Shown: piece after piece, positions 16,806 to 27,105 of the stretch
Position numbering within the stretch: the first letter of the stretch is position 1
Layout of the letters: each line of letters opens with the position of its first letter
Source: Cytophagales bacterium
Lineage (GTDB): Bacteria; Bacteroidota; Bacteroidia; Cytophagales; Cyclobacteriaceae
Direction: 5' to 3'
Assembly (NCBI GenBank): GCA_022360015.1
Contig: JAKSDQ010000117.1
Location: 37,902 to 101,901 of the forward strand
Length of the DNA stretch: 64,000 bases
Made by a program: the position numbers and the translations under genes
Notes under the pieces: generated by a model
What the model saw: only the letters and a program-made list of their open reading frames with translations
What the model was told of the DNA's origin: nothing
Databases searched by the model: none

Positions 16806-18728
16806 TTACAAAATCACAAATTCGATGCGACGGTTTTTTTGTTTATTTTCTTCGGTATCATTAGGCGCGATAGGCTTTTCCTGGCCATACCCCCTGAATT
16901 TGAGACGGTTTTCCCTGATGCCCTGTTTTATGAGGTACCTGTAAACAGACTTGGCCCGGTTGACGGATAACTCTTTGTTATAGCTGGCGGAGCCGGAGTT
17001 GTCGGTATGCCCTGCAATGCCGATGTTAACTGTCGGGTTTTCTTCCAGAAATCTTCTGACTTTCTCCAATTCGGTGATAGACTTCTCTTGGAGCTCGTAT
17101 TTGTCAAAATCGAAAAACAGGTTGTTAAGTATGGTCGCGGTTCCGGTTTTTATAGGATCCAGGTATATATCTATTGAAACCGGCTCAAGCTGGGATGCAC
17201 CTTGATAGTCAAAAGCCAGGCTCTTAAACAGATAACCTGTTTTATTAACATACAAGGCATATTCCTTCCCTTCGGTGATGACCATCAGGTATTCTCCGCT
17301 TACCTTATCGGAAGTCACTGAAGAAATCATTTCATTAGGCAACAGGTCGAATAATTCTACCCTGGCGCTAAGGTATTCCCGGGTTTCGCTGTCAATGACC
17401 CGGCCTTTTACGAAATTACTTTTATGGCTGACCTGAATTTCCTGAGGCATATCAAATTCGTACAAAGCACTTTTTGCCCCTACCCTTTTGCTCAGGTTTT
17501 CGTTTGAATAATAGCCTCTTTTGCCATCTGAGGTTACAAACAGAGACACCTGCTCTTCATAGGTATTGATTGGATAACCCAGATTTTTTGGTTTCTGCCA
17601 TACATTGTCAGATAATTCGGAATAAAAAAGATCAAAGCTACCAAATCCGGGATGACCATCGGAAGCAAAATACAATGTTTGACCGTTAGCATGAATGAAT
17701 GGCGATACCTCATCTTCCTTGGTGTTCACTGGCTTGCTCAGGTTTACAGGAGGAGACCAGATGCCATCTTTTTTAAGATAGCTGACATAGATGTCCCGTT
17801 TTCCCAAACCTCCGGGCCGGTCCGATACAAAGTACAGGGTACGTCCGTCAGCCGACAAGGAAGGTTGAGACTCCCAGTATCTGCTGTTGACACCACTTCC
17901 CAGATTCTTGGGTCTGGTCCATTCATCTCCGATTTTATAGCTTATAAACAAATCACAGCTTCCATAACCCTTCCGCCCCAGGCATGAAGTAAAAATCAAT
18001 GTCCTTCCATCACCTGAAATGGTGCAGGTACCTTCGTTGTTGGAGGTATTGATCATGTCCGATATGGAAACCGGCCTGGACCATTCACCATTTTCATCTT
18101 TTTCACTGATATAGAGATCCTCGTCATAATTGGCTGACAATCCTTTTCTACCCGTGAAAATGATGGATTGCTGGTCTGCGGTCAATACAGGGAAGTACTG
18201 CAATGAAAGTGCATTGACCTTATCAGGCAACGGTCTTGCGTTGAAAGGAAGCCTGTTTCCCATATTATCCCTGGCATACTGAATACTTTGCAAAATTTTT
18301 CCGGCCTGAGGGGCCAGCTTTCTATCGACAGGCTGAATGGACAGAAATCTATCGACTAGTTCCTTTGCCTTATCATAATCGCCGTTTTTAAGCGCAATTT
18401 CTGATAAAAAATAGTAGGCATTAGAAAATTTGGGGTTTTTCGGTTCCAGTTCTACCACCTTGAGATAGTTCATTTTGGCTTCTTCCTGGTATCTCATCAA
18501 ACCATATATATATCCTTTTCTGTTGTAAGCCTCTACAAAATCATCATCTTTATCTGTAGCAAGATCCAATAGTTTAATTGCCTGTTCATACTGCCTTCTA
18601 ACCATAAACATCTCAGACTCCTGGTAATAGGCGATGGCCTTTTTGGATCTGGAAGTATAGGCTTGATTTCTTTGGGCAAAAAGGTTAAAACAGTTGAGTG
18701 ATAGTAAAATAATTAATACCTCTTTCAT
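16806..18728 (-). CDS. OmpA-family outer-membrane protein with TPR and PD40 repeats
   Basis: 640 aa with a signal peptide (MKEVLIILLSLNCFNLFAQ). Domain order: TPR repeats (~28-135), PD40/WD40-like propeller strands (~190-400, repeated S-DG-TL-F-S-R--G--DIY/LY), a carboxypeptidase-regulatory-like beta-sandwich (~435-515, KGRVIDSETREYLSARVEL), and a C-terminal OmpA peptidoglycan-binding domain (~535-640, GHTDNSGSASYNKELSVNRA). This architecture is that of PorE-like proteins tied to type IX secretion in Bacteroidetes, but many paralogues are unrelated to secretion. It probably links the outer membrane to peptidoglycan. Confidence 0.9.
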   Translation of the reverse strand: MKEVLIILLSLNCFNLFAQRNQAYTSRSKKAIAYYQESEMFMVRRQYEQAIKLLDLATDKDDDFVEAYNRKGYIYGLMRYQEEAKMNYLKVVELEPKNPKFSNAYYFLSEIALKNGDYDKAKELVDRFLSIQPVDRKLAPQAGKILQSIQYARDNMGNRLPFNARPLPDKVNALSLQYFPVLTADQQSIIFTGRKGLSANYDEDLYISEKDENGEWSRPVSISDMINTSNNEGTCTISGDGRTLIFTSCLGRKGYGSCDLFISYKIGDEWTRPKNLGSGVNSRYWESQPSLSADGRTLYFVSDRPGGLGKRDIYVSYLKKDGIWSPPVNLSKPVNTKEDEVSPFIHANGQTLYFASDGHPGFGSFDLFYSELSDNVWQKPKNLGYPINTYEEQVSLFVTSDGKRGYYSNENLSKRVGAKSALYEFDMPQEIQVSHKSNFVKGRVIDSETREYLSARVELFDLLPNEMISSVTSDKVSGEYLMVITEGKEYALYVNKTGYLFKSLAFDYQGASQLEPVSIDIYLDPIKTGTATILNNLFFDFDKYELQEKSITELEKVRRFLEENPTVNIGIAGHTDNSGSASYNKELSVNRAKSVYRYLIKQGIRENRLKFRGYGQEKPIAPNDTEENKQKNRRIEFVIL

Positions 18729-18782
18729 AAAAACGTCATAAAAAAACTTATTTTAATAACGCAAATTAGCGTTAAATGATTT

Positions 18783-19391
18783 TCACCTGATGATATTTCC
18801 AACGGGCTGTTCCGGCGCATCAAAACCGAAAAGCGCATTGATCAGCTTAAAGCTTTTATATTGATCCAAATCTCTGATTGTGATATTCTTTTCAATAATC
18901 CTATTTGACCGGATCAATGATGCACGCATAGTACCGGCCAGTAACGGAGTGGCCGGCGTTACCCACTGCTTCCCGTCATAGAAGATGATGTTCCCATATG
19001 AAAAGTCCGTTACCATACCGCGCTTTATTATAAGTATGTCATCACATTCACCTTTGCGATGACAAAGATCGGTAAGATGCGTGCGATCTTCAAATTTATA
19101 TTCATAGTTTACATCATCATCATAGACCACCTTCAATGTGTTAATGTCTTTTCTTTTGTAGGAAATATATTCAATTTTTATTATTTCTTCCTGGTAAATG
19201 ACCCTGCATTTAATAATTTCAGAATTTTTTAAGGGTGGAAGCTGAATAAAATGTGAGAGGTCGGCCTTTTTTTTCAGGCCGAATAGCGCTGAACGGGCAT
19301 GGTTAAACCTTTGGTTGTGAAAATCCAGGTTTTTTATCCCCGAAGCTGTGATTTTTAATGACTCAAGCAAGCGGCACATACACTTTGTCAA
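18783..19391 (-). CDS. pabC: Aminotransferase class IV protein, probable aminodeoxychorismate lyase
   Basis: 202 aa, near the short end of the fold-type IV PLP enzymes. FEDRTHLTDLCHRKGECDDILIIKRGMVTDFSYGNIIFYDG is the class IV core, with K in the FK-DR segment as likely PLP lysine and DFSYGNI in place of E-S-SN. TPATPLLAGTMRASLI follows the family P-L-G--R pattern. It would turn aminodeoxychorismate into p-aminobenzoate and pyruvate for folate synthesis. It overlaps the end of pabB by 29 bp, which supports the role. Confidence 0.82.
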   Translation of the reverse strand: MTKCMCRLLESLKITASGIKNLDFHNQRFNHARSALFGLKKKADLSHFIQLPPLKNSEIIKCRVIYQEEIIKIEYISYKRKDINTLKVVYDDDVNYEYKFEDRTHLTDLCHRKGECDDILIIKRGMVTDFSYGNIIFYDGKQWVTPATPLLAGTMRASLIRSNRIIEKNITIRDLDQYKSFKLINALFGFDAPEQPVGNIIR

Positions 19392-20343
19392 TCATTTCCT
19401 GATATTCCAATTTGGGATCACTGTTCACGGTAATACCTCCGCCACTTCTGAAAAAACAGCTTCCTCCTGCTTTTTCCATAAATCTGATCATCACCCCGCT
19501 ATCCAGATCCCTGCCGTTAAAATAACCAAAAATTCCTGTAAAAAAACCCCTGTCGCCTTTTTCACTTTGCTTGATAATGTCCATCGTTTTTGTCTTGGGG
19601 GCTCCGCTGACAGAACCCGCAGGAAGTAAGGAAATCAGGATATCTCCTATTTTCTCCGCGTAGTTTTTGTCCAACCGGCCGGTTATCTCCGAACTCACTT
19701 GTAACAAATTTTTTTGATGGGTTCTGATCTCATCGATAAACCGGAACCTTTTCGTCTTGACTCCGGTAGCTACCCGGCTCAAATCGTTTCTTATCAGATC
19801 GACAATGGTTACATGCTCAGCCAGTTCCTTAGGGTCATTCAGGATGGTTTCTTCAGCGTTGGGAAAGTCTTTCTCAATGGTGCCTTTCATAGGGAACGAG
19901 GCGATTTCACCCTTTTTAATCGTAATAAAAGTCTCGGGGGAAAACACCAGAAACCGGTTATCATACAGCAGCTTATACTTGGCAGCACTTTGAAAAAAGA
20001 GGGTAGGAAAATCCAGGTTAATACTTATCTCTGTTTTGTGGGTAAGGTTGACCAGGAATGAATTCCCGTATTGAAGGTTTTTGGATACGATGTCGTAGCT
20101 TTTTTTGTATTGGGAGTAGGAAATAGGCCGTTTTTCCATGTTGACAGCTTTGACTATGTCTGAATGATGCGAAAAATTCCGGTACCCATTGACGTCGAAT
20201 AAAACAGGAAATCCGGGCAGGTCCTTCACAGGAATGACGATTGGGTTTTTCATTTCGAAATCAATGATAAACAAAAAGGGAACCTGCTCCCTTCCCAATT
20301 CATTCATCATTTGAAATTGCCTGACGCTTTCGTTTTTTATCAT
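19363..20343 (-). CDS. pabB: Aminodeoxychorismate synthase component I
   Basis: About 326 aa from the ATG at 20343 (an alternative ATG lies at 20367). The chorismate-binding domain is clear: YQKSYDIVSKNLQYGNSFLVNLT, FSPETFI, PMKGTIEKD, AEHVTIVDLIRNDLSRVA, LLPAGSVSGAPKTKTMDII and FYTGIFGYF-like FFTGIFGYFNGRDLDSGVMIR. It aminates chorismate, normally with the glutaminase PabA, which is not in this window. The N-terminal subdomain is shortened, as usual for the Bacteroidetes form. It forms an overlapping pair with pabC. Confidence 0.93.
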   Translation of the reverse strand: MIKNESVRQFQMMNELGREQVPFLFIIDFEMKNPIVIPVKDLPGFPVLFDVNGYRNFSHHSDIVKAVNMEKRPISYSQYKKSYDIVSKNLQYGNSFLVNLTHKTEISINLDFPTLFFQSAAKYKLLYDNRFLVFSPETFITIKKGEIASFPMKGTIEKDFPNAEETILNDPKELAEHVTIVDLIRNDLSRVATGVKTKRFRFIDEIRTHQKNLLQVSSEITGRLDKNYAEKIGDILISLLPAGSVSGAPKTKTMDIIKQSEKGDRGFFTGIFGYFNGRDLDSGVMIRFMEKAGGSCFFRSGGGITVNSDPKLEYQEMIDKVYVPLA

Positions 20344-20399
20344 AATTTGAATCCGAAATCTAATCACCCTACCAAATATTTAGTCCCTACGGGACATAC

Positions 20400-20495
20400 C
20401 TCCCCATAACCTTTACCCCTTCCGGCCGCATTATTCCTTTTAAACGATAGATTCCCCCACGGACACCTCCTCACACCCACACTCCACCCTCCTTA
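20400..20495. repeat. Strand-skewed C-rich spacer
   Basis: The plus strand reads as C-rich, G-poor sequence with CACCTCC, CACACCCACACTCCACC and similar words, between the pabB start and the queE stop. The minus (coding) strand is therefore G-rich, sharing GTGTGGGTGTGAG with the spacer at 52125-52265. It is non-coding. Confidence 0.4.
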
Positions 20496-21125
20496 AGGTA
20501 TGTGCATGTATTTATGTATTTGTAATGATATATGCCATTTGGGATGTTGTTTTACGTAGTCAACAACTTGGGGTATCATTATTTCTCGTTTGGACCACTC
20601 GGGCTGTAAGTAGAGATGGCATTGTTTGTCGACCAAAGCGGCATGTTGTTCAGCCCATGTGAAGTCGCTTCTATTGTAAATCACCACTTTGAGCTCGTTG
20701 GCCTGTCGATAAATATCGGGTTGGGGTTTTTTAAATTTTTTGGGTGAAAAGCAAATCCAGTCCCAACGGCCCGATACCGGATAAGCGCCTGAGGTTTCAA
20801 GGTGGGTTTGAAAGCTGCAGGATTTCAGTTCATCTGTCAAAGCAGACAAGTCATACATTAACGGTTCACCACCAGTGACAACCACGATATTCGATGGCTG
20901 AGTAGCTGCTTCACTGACAATATTGCTTATTTTGATTTTAGGATACAGGGAAGCATCCCAGGATTCTTTCACATCACACCAGTGGCAACCTACATCGCAA
21001 CCTCCTAACCTGATAAAATAAGCCGATTTACCCTGGTGGTAGCCTTCTCCCTGAATGGTATGAAATGCCTCCATCAATGGAAGACGGTCTGTAGTTTTTA
21101 TTATTTTTATTGTTGTTTCTGACAT
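20493..21125 (-). CDS. queE: 7-carboxy-7-deazaguanine synthase
   Basis: 211 aa from the ATG at 21125 (MSETTIKII). The longer frame to 21170 adds an unlike extension. It is a radical SAM enzyme: MEAFHTIQGEGYHQGKSAYFIRLGGCDVGCHWCDVKESWD has the QGEG opening and the CxxxCxxC cluster motif. VTGGEPLMYDL is the SAM-binding GGEP. WICFSPKKFKKP matches QueE. It makes the deazapurine core for queuosine tRNA modification. It sits next to folD, close to other pterin and folate genes. Confidence 0.94.
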   Translation of the reverse strand: MSETTIKIIKTTDRLPLMEAFHTIQGEGYHQGKSAYFIRLGGCDVGCHWCDVKESWDASLYPKIKISNIVSEAATQPSNIVVVTGGEPLMYDLSALTDELKSCSFQTHLETSGAYPVSGRWDWICFSPKKFKKPQPDIYRQANELKVVIYNRSDFTWAEQHAALVDKQCHLYLQPEWSKREIMIPQVVDYVKQHPKWHISLQIHKYMHIP

Positions 21126-21176
21126 AAAATTTTTTTTAAAGCGGGTGATTGAACCGCTGTTCATTATCATTACATA

Positions 21177-22052
21177 CTATCTTTTACGGGAAGCTATTAA
21201 GGTATTGTGTAAAAGCGAGGCAATAGTCATGGGGCCCACGCCACCGGGCACAGGAGTGATAAAACCCGCTTTTGGTTCAACTTCCTCAAATTTCACATCC
21301 CCTTTCAATTTAAACCCCGATTTTTTTTCAGGGGCAGGAACCCGGTGAATTCCCACATCAATTACCACCGCTCCCTCTTTCACCATATCCCCTGTAACAA
21401 ACTCAGGCCTGCCAATGGCGACAATCAATATGTCGGCCTGCCTGGTAATGACTGGCAGGTCTTTAGTGCGGCTATGTGTGACCGTAACGGTACTGTTGGC
21501 GGTCTTTTTATTCCGTGACATCAACACACTTACCGGTGTTCCGACAGTATGGCTTCTGCCCATTACCACACAGTTTTTACCGACTGTATCGATATTGCTT
21601 TTCTCCAGCAATAAAAGGATTCCTTTAGGTGTGGCAGGGATCATCGTGGGTAAATCCAGCAGCATCCTGCCCAGGTTAGCCGGGTGAAAACCATCCACAT
21701 CCTTTTCCGGTTTAATGGTGTCAACTACCTTTTGCTCATCAATATGCTCCGGGAGTGGCACCTGTACAATAAAACCGTCTATTTCAGGGTCGTCATTCAG
21801 TTCCCGTACCTTGTCAAGCAATACTTCCTCACCGGTAGAGGCAGGCAAATGAATGCGTGTAGATTTAAAACCAACCTTTTCACACGCTCTCACTTTGGCA
21901 TTTACATAGGTGAGGCTGGCGCCATCGTCCCCAACCAGTACAGCAGCGAGGTGTGGTACCTTGCCCCCCGCAGACTGGATTTTTTGAACCTCATTGGTAA
22001 TTTCTTCCAGAATTTCATTGGAGATCTTTCGTCCGTCAATTAGTTGCGCCAT
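21177..22052 (-). CDS. folD: Bifunctional methylenetetrahydrofolate dehydrogenase/cyclohydrolase
   Basis: 291 aa. The signatures are VLVGDDGASLTYVNAKVRACEKVGF (with the catalytic YVxxK lysine), DGFIVQVPLPEHID, EKDVDGFHPANLGRM, TPKGILLLLE, VVMGRSHTVGTPVSVLM (NADP-binding) and PVPGGVGPMTIASLLHNTL. It interconverts 5,10-methylene- and 10-formyl-tetrahydrofolate in the cytoplasm. It is preceded by lepA and followed by queE, all on the minus strand. With pabB/pabC nearby, this makes a loose one-carbon/pterin neighbourhood. Confidence 0.97.
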   Translation of the reverse strand: MAQLIDGRKISNEILEEITNEVQKIQSAGGKVPHLAAVLVGDDGASLTYVNAKVRACEKVGFKSTRIHLPASTGEEVLLDKVRELNDDPEIDGFIVQVPLPEHIDEQKVVDTIKPEKDVDGFHPANLGRMLLDLPTMIPATPKGILLLLEKSNIDTVGKNCVVMGRSHTVGTPVSVLMSRNKKTANSTVTVTHSRTKDLPVITRQADILIVAIGRPEFVTGDMVKEGAVVIDVGIHRVPAPEKKSGFKLKGDVKFEEVEPKAGFITPVPGGVGPMTIASLLHNTLIASRKR

Positions 22053-22086
22053 GTTAATAAGGATTGATTTATGAATGATGCCCCGT

Positions 22087-23877
22087 TTAATTTTCCAGTT
22101 TCAAAACAGCCATAAAAGCTTCCTGTGGTATCTCCACATTACCTACCTGGCGCATCCTTTTTTTGCCTTTCTTTTGTTTTTCCAAAAGTTTTCTCTTGCG
22201 TGTTATATCCCCTCCGTAACACTTGGCTAGTACGTTTTTCCTCAATGCCCTTACACTCTCCCTGGCAATTATCTTCGTGCCAATGGCAGCTTGTATGGCA
22301 ATCTCAAACATTTGCCTTGGTAACAACTCCCGTAATTTTTCACAAAGTCTTTTTCCCCACTCATAGGCCTTGTCCCTGTGCACAATGGCTGAAAGTGCAT
22401 CTACTTTTTCGCCGTTCAGCATGATATCCAGTTTCACCATATTGGACTGCCTGAATCCAATCAGTTCATAATCCAGTGAAGCATATCCCTTCGAGATAGT
22501 TTTCAGGCGATCGAAGAAATCAAATACAATCTCCGATAACGGTAATTCAAAGGTCAGCTCCACCCTGTCGGCTGTCAAATAGATTTGATTTTTAATCATA
22601 CCCCTTTTATCCATACAAAGGGCAATTACGGCACCAATGTAGTCCGACTTGGTAATAATTTGCGCCCTTATAAATGGTTCTTCGATATGGGAAATGGTGT
22701 TGGGTTCCGGCATTTCCGAGGGGGCATTCACGGGAATAATCCCACCGTCTGTTTTGATCGCATGAAATTCTACAGAAGGCACGGTAGTAATCACCGTCAT
22801 ACCAAACTCCCTTTCCAGTCGCTCCTGGACAATCTCCATATGTAACATACCTAAAAACCCGCACCTGAATCCAAAACCCAAAGCTACTGAGGTTTCGGGT
22901 TCCCATACCAGTGAGGCGTCATTTAACTGGAGCTTTTCCATAGAGGCACGCAATTCTTCATATTCGCTGGTTTCAACAGGGTAAATCCCTGCAAAAACCA
23001 TGGGTTTAACATCTTCAAATCCCTTTACCACATTTTTGGTGGGATTATCAACATGCGTAATGGTATCGCCGACCTTCACCTCTTTGGCCACTTTGATGCC
23101 CGAAATCAGATAACCCACATTGCCGGCACTTATTTCATCCCTTGATTCCTGGCCTAACTTCAGTACTCCGATTTCATCAGCATCATAAGTCTTTCCGGTG
23201 TTTACAAATTTTACTTTGTCACCTTTTTTGATACTGCCATTAAAAACCCTGAAATATACTTCTATGCCCCGATAGGCGTTAAATACCGAATCAAAGATCA
23301 TAGCCTGCAGGGGTGCGGCAGGATCTCCCTGGGGGGCAGGAATCCTTTGAATAATGGCAGCGAGTATTTCCCCGATACCGATTCCTTCTTTGCCGCTGGC
23401 ATGGATGATTTCTTCCCTGGAGCATCCAATCAAATCAACAATTTGGTCAGAAACATCCTCTGGCATGGCACCCGGCAAGTCGATTTTATTTAAAACAGGA
23501 ATGATTTCCAGGTCATTGTCAAGGGCCAGGTAAAGGTTAGAGATGGTTTGAGCCTCAATGCCCTGTGAAGCATCTACAATAAGCAGGGCCCCTTCACAGG
23601 CAGCGATAGACCGTGAAACCTCATATGAAAAATCAACATGACCGGGGGTATCGATAAGGTTTAAAATGTACTTTTCACCATTGAACTCATACTCCATTTG
23701 AATGGCATGACTCTTTATAGTAATACCGCGTTCTCTCTCCAAATCCATGTCATCGAGCAACTGATCCTGCATTTCCCGCTCCGACACGGTATCAGTGAAT
23801 TGCAATAACCGGTCAGCCAGGGTACTTTTACCATGGTCAATATGGGCAATGATACAAAAGTTCCTTATTTTATCCAT
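22087..23877 (-). CDS. lepA: Elongation factor 4 (ribosomal back-translocase)
   Basis: 596 aa, the standard length. G1 is [16 protein letters not shown]2 [14 protein letters not shown]3 [16 protein letters not shown]4 NKIDLPGA, and G5 ASGKEGIG. The LepA-specific C-terminal domain includes [24 protein letters not shown] and the end [26 protein letters not shown]. It acts on stalled or mistranslocated ribosomes. It is monocistronic or the head of a folD-queE unit, with ~34 bp to folD. Confidence 0.98.
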   Translation of the reverse strand: MDKIRNFCIIAHIDHGKSTLADRLLQFTDTVSEREMQDQLLDDMDLERERGITIKSHAIQMEYEFNGEKYILNLIDTPGHVDFSYEVSRSIAACEGALLIVDASQGIEAQTISNLYLALDNDLEIIPVLNKIDLPGAMPEDVSDQIVDLIGCSREEIIHASGKEGIGIGEILAAIIQRIPAPQGDPAAPLQAMIFDSVFNAYRGIEVYFRVFNGSIKKGDKVKFVNTGKTYDADEIGVLKLGQESRDEISAGNVGYLISGIKVAKEVKVGDTITHVDNPTKNVVKGFEDVKPMVFAGIYPVETSEYEELRASMEKLQLNDASLVWEPETSVALGFGFRCGFLGMLHMEIVQERLEREFGMTVITTVPSVEFHAIKTDGGIIPVNAPSEMPEPNTISHIEEPFIRAQIITKSDYIGAVIALCMDKRGMIKNQIYLTADRVELTFELPLSEIVFDFFDRLKTISKGYASLDYELIGFRQSNMVKLDIMLNGEKVDALSAIVHRDKAYEWGKRLCEKLRELLPRQMFEIAIQAAIGTKIIARESVRALRKNVLAKCYGGDITRKRKLLEKQKKGKKRMRQVGNVEIPQEAFMAVLKLEN

Positions 23878-24093
23878 TTACTTAAAAGAGATGCAAAAAT
23901 AGCAATAATTAATTCTTAATCGATACATTCCCGGGGGATAAATTAGAATTAATTTATTGTCGCAAGCTTCCCCGTTTTTAAAAATTATCAAGGCAAATTA
24001 AGAATCAATTATGGGAATAGTTTTGATAGTTATGATTGATTGTTAATTTTAACTTGCATTACAAATATTTAATTGTTGTTATAATCCTTTAAA

Positions 24094-24834
24094 GTGCACA
24101 TTCTTGGAATTGATATTGGTGGAACCGGCATCAAAGGCGCACCGGTAGACACTAAAACCGGAGATCTGCTAGAAACCAGACACCGCATTCCTACACCCTC
24201 ACCAGCCACGCCCCAATCTGTCATTAATACGGTTGCCGATATTGTTCATCATTTTAATTGGCATGGTCAGGTAGGCTGTGGATTTCCGGCGGCTATCAAG
24301 CATGAAACCGTGATGACGGCTGCGAACATTGACAAATCATGGATTGGCTTAAATGCGGGCAAGAATATTGAAAAAAGAATAAACTGCCCTACCCACATGG
24401 TTAATGATGTGGATGCGGCAGGTTTGGCAGAAGTGGCCTTCGGAGCAGGCAGAAAGGAGAAAGGAGTCGTAATTATGGCGGCGGTTGGCACTGGTATAGG
24501 TACGGCTCTCATAAGTAACGGGCATTTGTTTGAAAACTCCGAACTAGGCCATCTCCTGCTTCATGGACAGATCGCTGAAAAATATACTTCCAATGCAGTA
24601 AGAAAAAACCTGGATTTGAGCTGGGAAGAGTTTTCTGACAGGTTAAGTGATTATCTGCGAAGGCTCGAGGAACTCTTCTGGCCGGATTTGTTTATTATCG
24701 GCGGGGGTGTGAGCAAACACCATGAGACTTTTTTTCCAATGCTAAATATCCATACGAAAATTGTGCCCGCCAAATTGCTGAACAATGCCGGTATTGTGGG
24801 TGCTGCGCTGGCTGCCAAGTATAACAATTTTTAG
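24094..24834 (+). CDS. ppgK: Polyphosphate glucokinase, ROK family
   Basis: 246 aa from a GTG start. LGIDIGGTGIKGAPVDTKTGDLL is the ATP/polyP-binding phosphate-1 motif in the form peculiar to PPGK (GAPVD). VNDVDAAGLAEVAFGAG supplies the sugar-binding/catalytic Asp region, and MAAVGTGIGTALI is phosphate-2. The ROK CXCGxxGC zinc motif is absent, as expected for PPGK. It phosphorylates glucose using polyphosphate and/or ATP. Polyphosphate kinase and exopolyphosphatase are encoded ~30 kb away in the window. Confidence 0.88.
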   Translation: MHILGIDIGGTGIKGAPVDTKTGDLLETRHRIPTPSPATPQSVINTVADIVHHFNWHGQVGCGFPAAIKHETVMTAANIDKSWIGLNAGKNIEKRINCPTHMVNDVDAAGLAEVAFGAGRKEKGVVIMAAVGTGIGTALISNGHLFENSELGHLLLHGQIAEKYTSNAVRKNLDLSWEEFSDRLSDYLRRLEELFWPDLFIIGGGVSKHHETFFPMLNIHTKIVPAKLLNNAGIVGAALAAKYNNF

Positions 24835-24874
24835 ACCGAAAGGAAGAACAAGCCATTTTACCAAACAACGCTGA

Positions 24875-25801
24875 TTGAATATGATAAAGGTCACCAATGT
24901 GCACAAAAATTTCAAGGAAGTAAAAGCTGTTAACGGCATCGATCTGTTCATTCCAAAAGGCGAATACGCCGCTCTGCTGGGCCCAAATGGCGCTGGTAAG
25001 ACTACCCTGGTAGAAATGATAGAAGGGCTGCAACATCCCGATTCAGGGGAAATTGAGATCATGGGAAAAGGCTGGAAAGATCATGCAGAGGACTTGCACC
25101 ACATTATCGGCCTGTCATTGCAAGAGACACGTTTTATAGACAAGCTCACGGTCCTTGAAACTTTAAAACTTTTTGCCAGTTTCTACGGACTGGACAAAAA
25201 GCGTATATTGGAAATCCTTGAGTTGGTCAACCTGAATGAAAAAAGAAAGTCATACGTTGTAAACTTATCCGGTGGCCAGCGGCAAAGGCTGGCACTTGGC
25301 ATAGCCCTGCTCAATACCCCTGAAATCCTGCTACTCGATGAGCCTACTACCGGACTGGATCCGACAGCCAGGAGGGAAATCTGGGACATTTTAATGGCTT
25401 TAAAAACAGCTAATAAAACCACCATGATCCTTACCACCCATTACATGGACGAAGCCGCTTACCTCTGTGAAAAAATTGTCATCATGGATAAAGGGCAAAT
25501 TTTAGCCGAAGGGACACTGGAACAGCTACTTTCAAAATATAAGCAGGGCGAAGTAATAAGTTTTGAAACCAATGGATCGATTCGGGAGAACCAGCTTCCC
25601 CGTAATGAAAAAATCATCCAATCGATTATTGATCCGGCAGGTAACAAAGGAGAGATAATCGTAGGGGACCTGGTGAGCTACCTTCCTCTGTTTCTGGCGT
25701 TTATTAAAAATCAACAATTGGCACTGACGTCACTTGAATGTAGAAAAATGACCCTGGATGACCTGTTTATCGCTATGACCGGAAGGCATCTGGACCAATG
25801 A
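24875..25801 (+). CDS. ABC-2 type transporter ATP-binding protein
   Basis: 308 aa. Walker A is GPNGAGKTTL, the signature LSGGQRQRLALGIALL, Walker B EILLLDEPTTGLDPTAR, and the switch His TTHYMDEA. The C-terminal ~80 residues form the extra domain of CcmA/NodI-like drug and lipid exporters. It energises the permease encoded 17 bp downstream. The substrate is not predictable; antibiotic, lipid or polysaccharide export are the usual roles. Confidence 0.93.
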   Translation: MNMIKVTNVHKNFKEVKAVNGIDLFIPKGEYAALLGPNGAGKTTLVEMIEGLQHPDSGEIEIMGKGWKDHAEDLHHIIGLSLQETRFIDKLTVLETLKLFASFYGLDKKRILEILELVNLNEKRKSYVVNLSGGQRQRLALGIALLNTPEILLLDEPTTGLDPTARREIWDILMALKTANKTTMILTTHYMDEAAYLCEKIVIMDKGQILAEGTLEQLLSKYKQGEVISFETNGSIRENQLPRNEKIIQSIIDPAGNKGEIIVGDLVSYLPLFLAFIKNQQLALTSLECRKMTLDDLFIAMTGRHLDQ

Positions 25802-25817
25802 ATTAATAAGGTAAAAC

Positions 25818-26912
25818 ATGATGAAGCAGATATCACAATTAATCGGTATGCACCTGAAAGAATTCTTCCGCGAGCCGGGGATCATCTTCTGGGCCATACT
25901 TTTTCCCATACTGATGGCCTGGGGGTTGGGGCTGGCATTTACCAAGCAAAATGAGTTGATAAGAACCATCGCCCTGGTCGATGAAGAAAATTCACTGATC
26001 AAACGCGAGGATTTCGGTCAATTCTTCGTCAGCCTAAACCCCGGAGAAGGTCAGCCGCTTGTAAAAAAAATTGGTGATGAGCAACTGGGCATTACCACTT
26101 ATCAATTCCGGAAGTCTGACTGGCAGGAGTCAATTATTATGCTGAAACGAGGAAAAATAAGTATGATCATGGAGTTGGTCAATGATTCGGTCGTTTACCA
26201 TTTCGACCCAATTAATCCTGAAGCTCAGCTCGCCTATTTGCAAATTAACGCCGCTTTCAACCAGAAAAGTGAGCCAACCAAATCTGTCAATATAAGCCCA
26301 CTTACCCAGACCGGAACCCGCTATATAGACTTCCTGGTGCCAGGCTTAATGGCAATGGGCATCATGATGTCATGCATGTGGGGTATCAGCTACTCGCTCA
26401 TTGACAAGCGCATGAAAAAGCTCCTGCGCAGAATGGTGGCTACGCCCATGAAAAAATCAAACTTCTTGTTTGCCCAGTTTGTGGCCCGATTATTACTCAA
26501 TTTTGTAGAATCAGGCTTGCTCTTCCTTTTCGCTTATCTGTATTTTGATATTAAATTACAAGGGAATTGGCTTGCTTTGATTCTTATACTCATGGCCGGT
26601 AATCTGGCATTCACCGGAATTGCTATTTTTGTTTCCTCCCGCACTGCCAACACACAGGTAGGAAACGGGCTTATCAATCTGGTAGTCATGCCTATGATGG
26701 TCCTTTCCGGCATTTTTTTCAGCTATCATAACTTTCCGGATTGGGCTATTAACATTATTCAAAAATTGCCACTCACAATTTTGGCTGACAACATCAGAAG
26801 TATTTTTATAGAAGGAGCGGGTCTGGCAGAAATTGCTACACCGTTTTTTATTCTGCTTGCTGTAGGGGCAATCGCCTTTTTTTCAGGACTAAGGATCTAT
26901 AAATGGTATTAA
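25818..26912 (+). CDS. ABC-2 type transporter permease
   Basis: 364 aa, possibly starting one codon later at the second Met. Architecture: one N-terminal helix (FWAILFPILMAWGLGLAFT), a ~130-residue extracytoplasmic loop, then five helices near the C-terminus (FLVPGLMAMGIMMS onward), ending in the usual LPLTILADNIRSIF and a final helix. This is the YhfQ/DrrB-like ABC2_membrane_3 arrangement. It forms an exporter with the preceding ATPase gene. Confidence 0.9.
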   Translation: MMKQISQLIGMHLKEFFREPGIIFWAILFPILMAWGLGLAFTKQNELIRTIALVDEENSLIKREDFGQFFVSLNPGEGQPLVKKIGDEQLGITTYQFRKSDWQESIIMLKRGKISMIMELVNDSVVYHFDPINPEAQLAYLQINAAFNQKSEPTKSVNISPLTQTGTRYIDFLVPGLMAMGIMMSCMWGISYSLIDKRMKKLLRRMVATPMKKSNFLFAQFVARLLLNFVESGLLFLFAYLYFDIKLQGNWLALILILMAGNLAFTGIAIFVSSRTANTQVGNGLINLVVMPMMVLSGIFFSYHNFPDWAINIIQKLPLTILADNIRSIFIEGAGLAEIATPFFILLAVGAIAFFSGLRIYKWY

Positions 26913-27105
26913 AACAGTCAGGCGGCGGCTTTGCTATTGCGCATAATGCCTTCATACACCGTAGGCCACTTATCTGCTAATATTATACATACCATCCAGG
27001 CACTGGGAATTGCGCGTTCCGGCATAATTACCGGCAGACAATGAGAAAAGGACTGGTATCCTTGAGCAATCATGCTCGCAGGCCTGAAAAGCAAAGGATC
27101 AAAAC

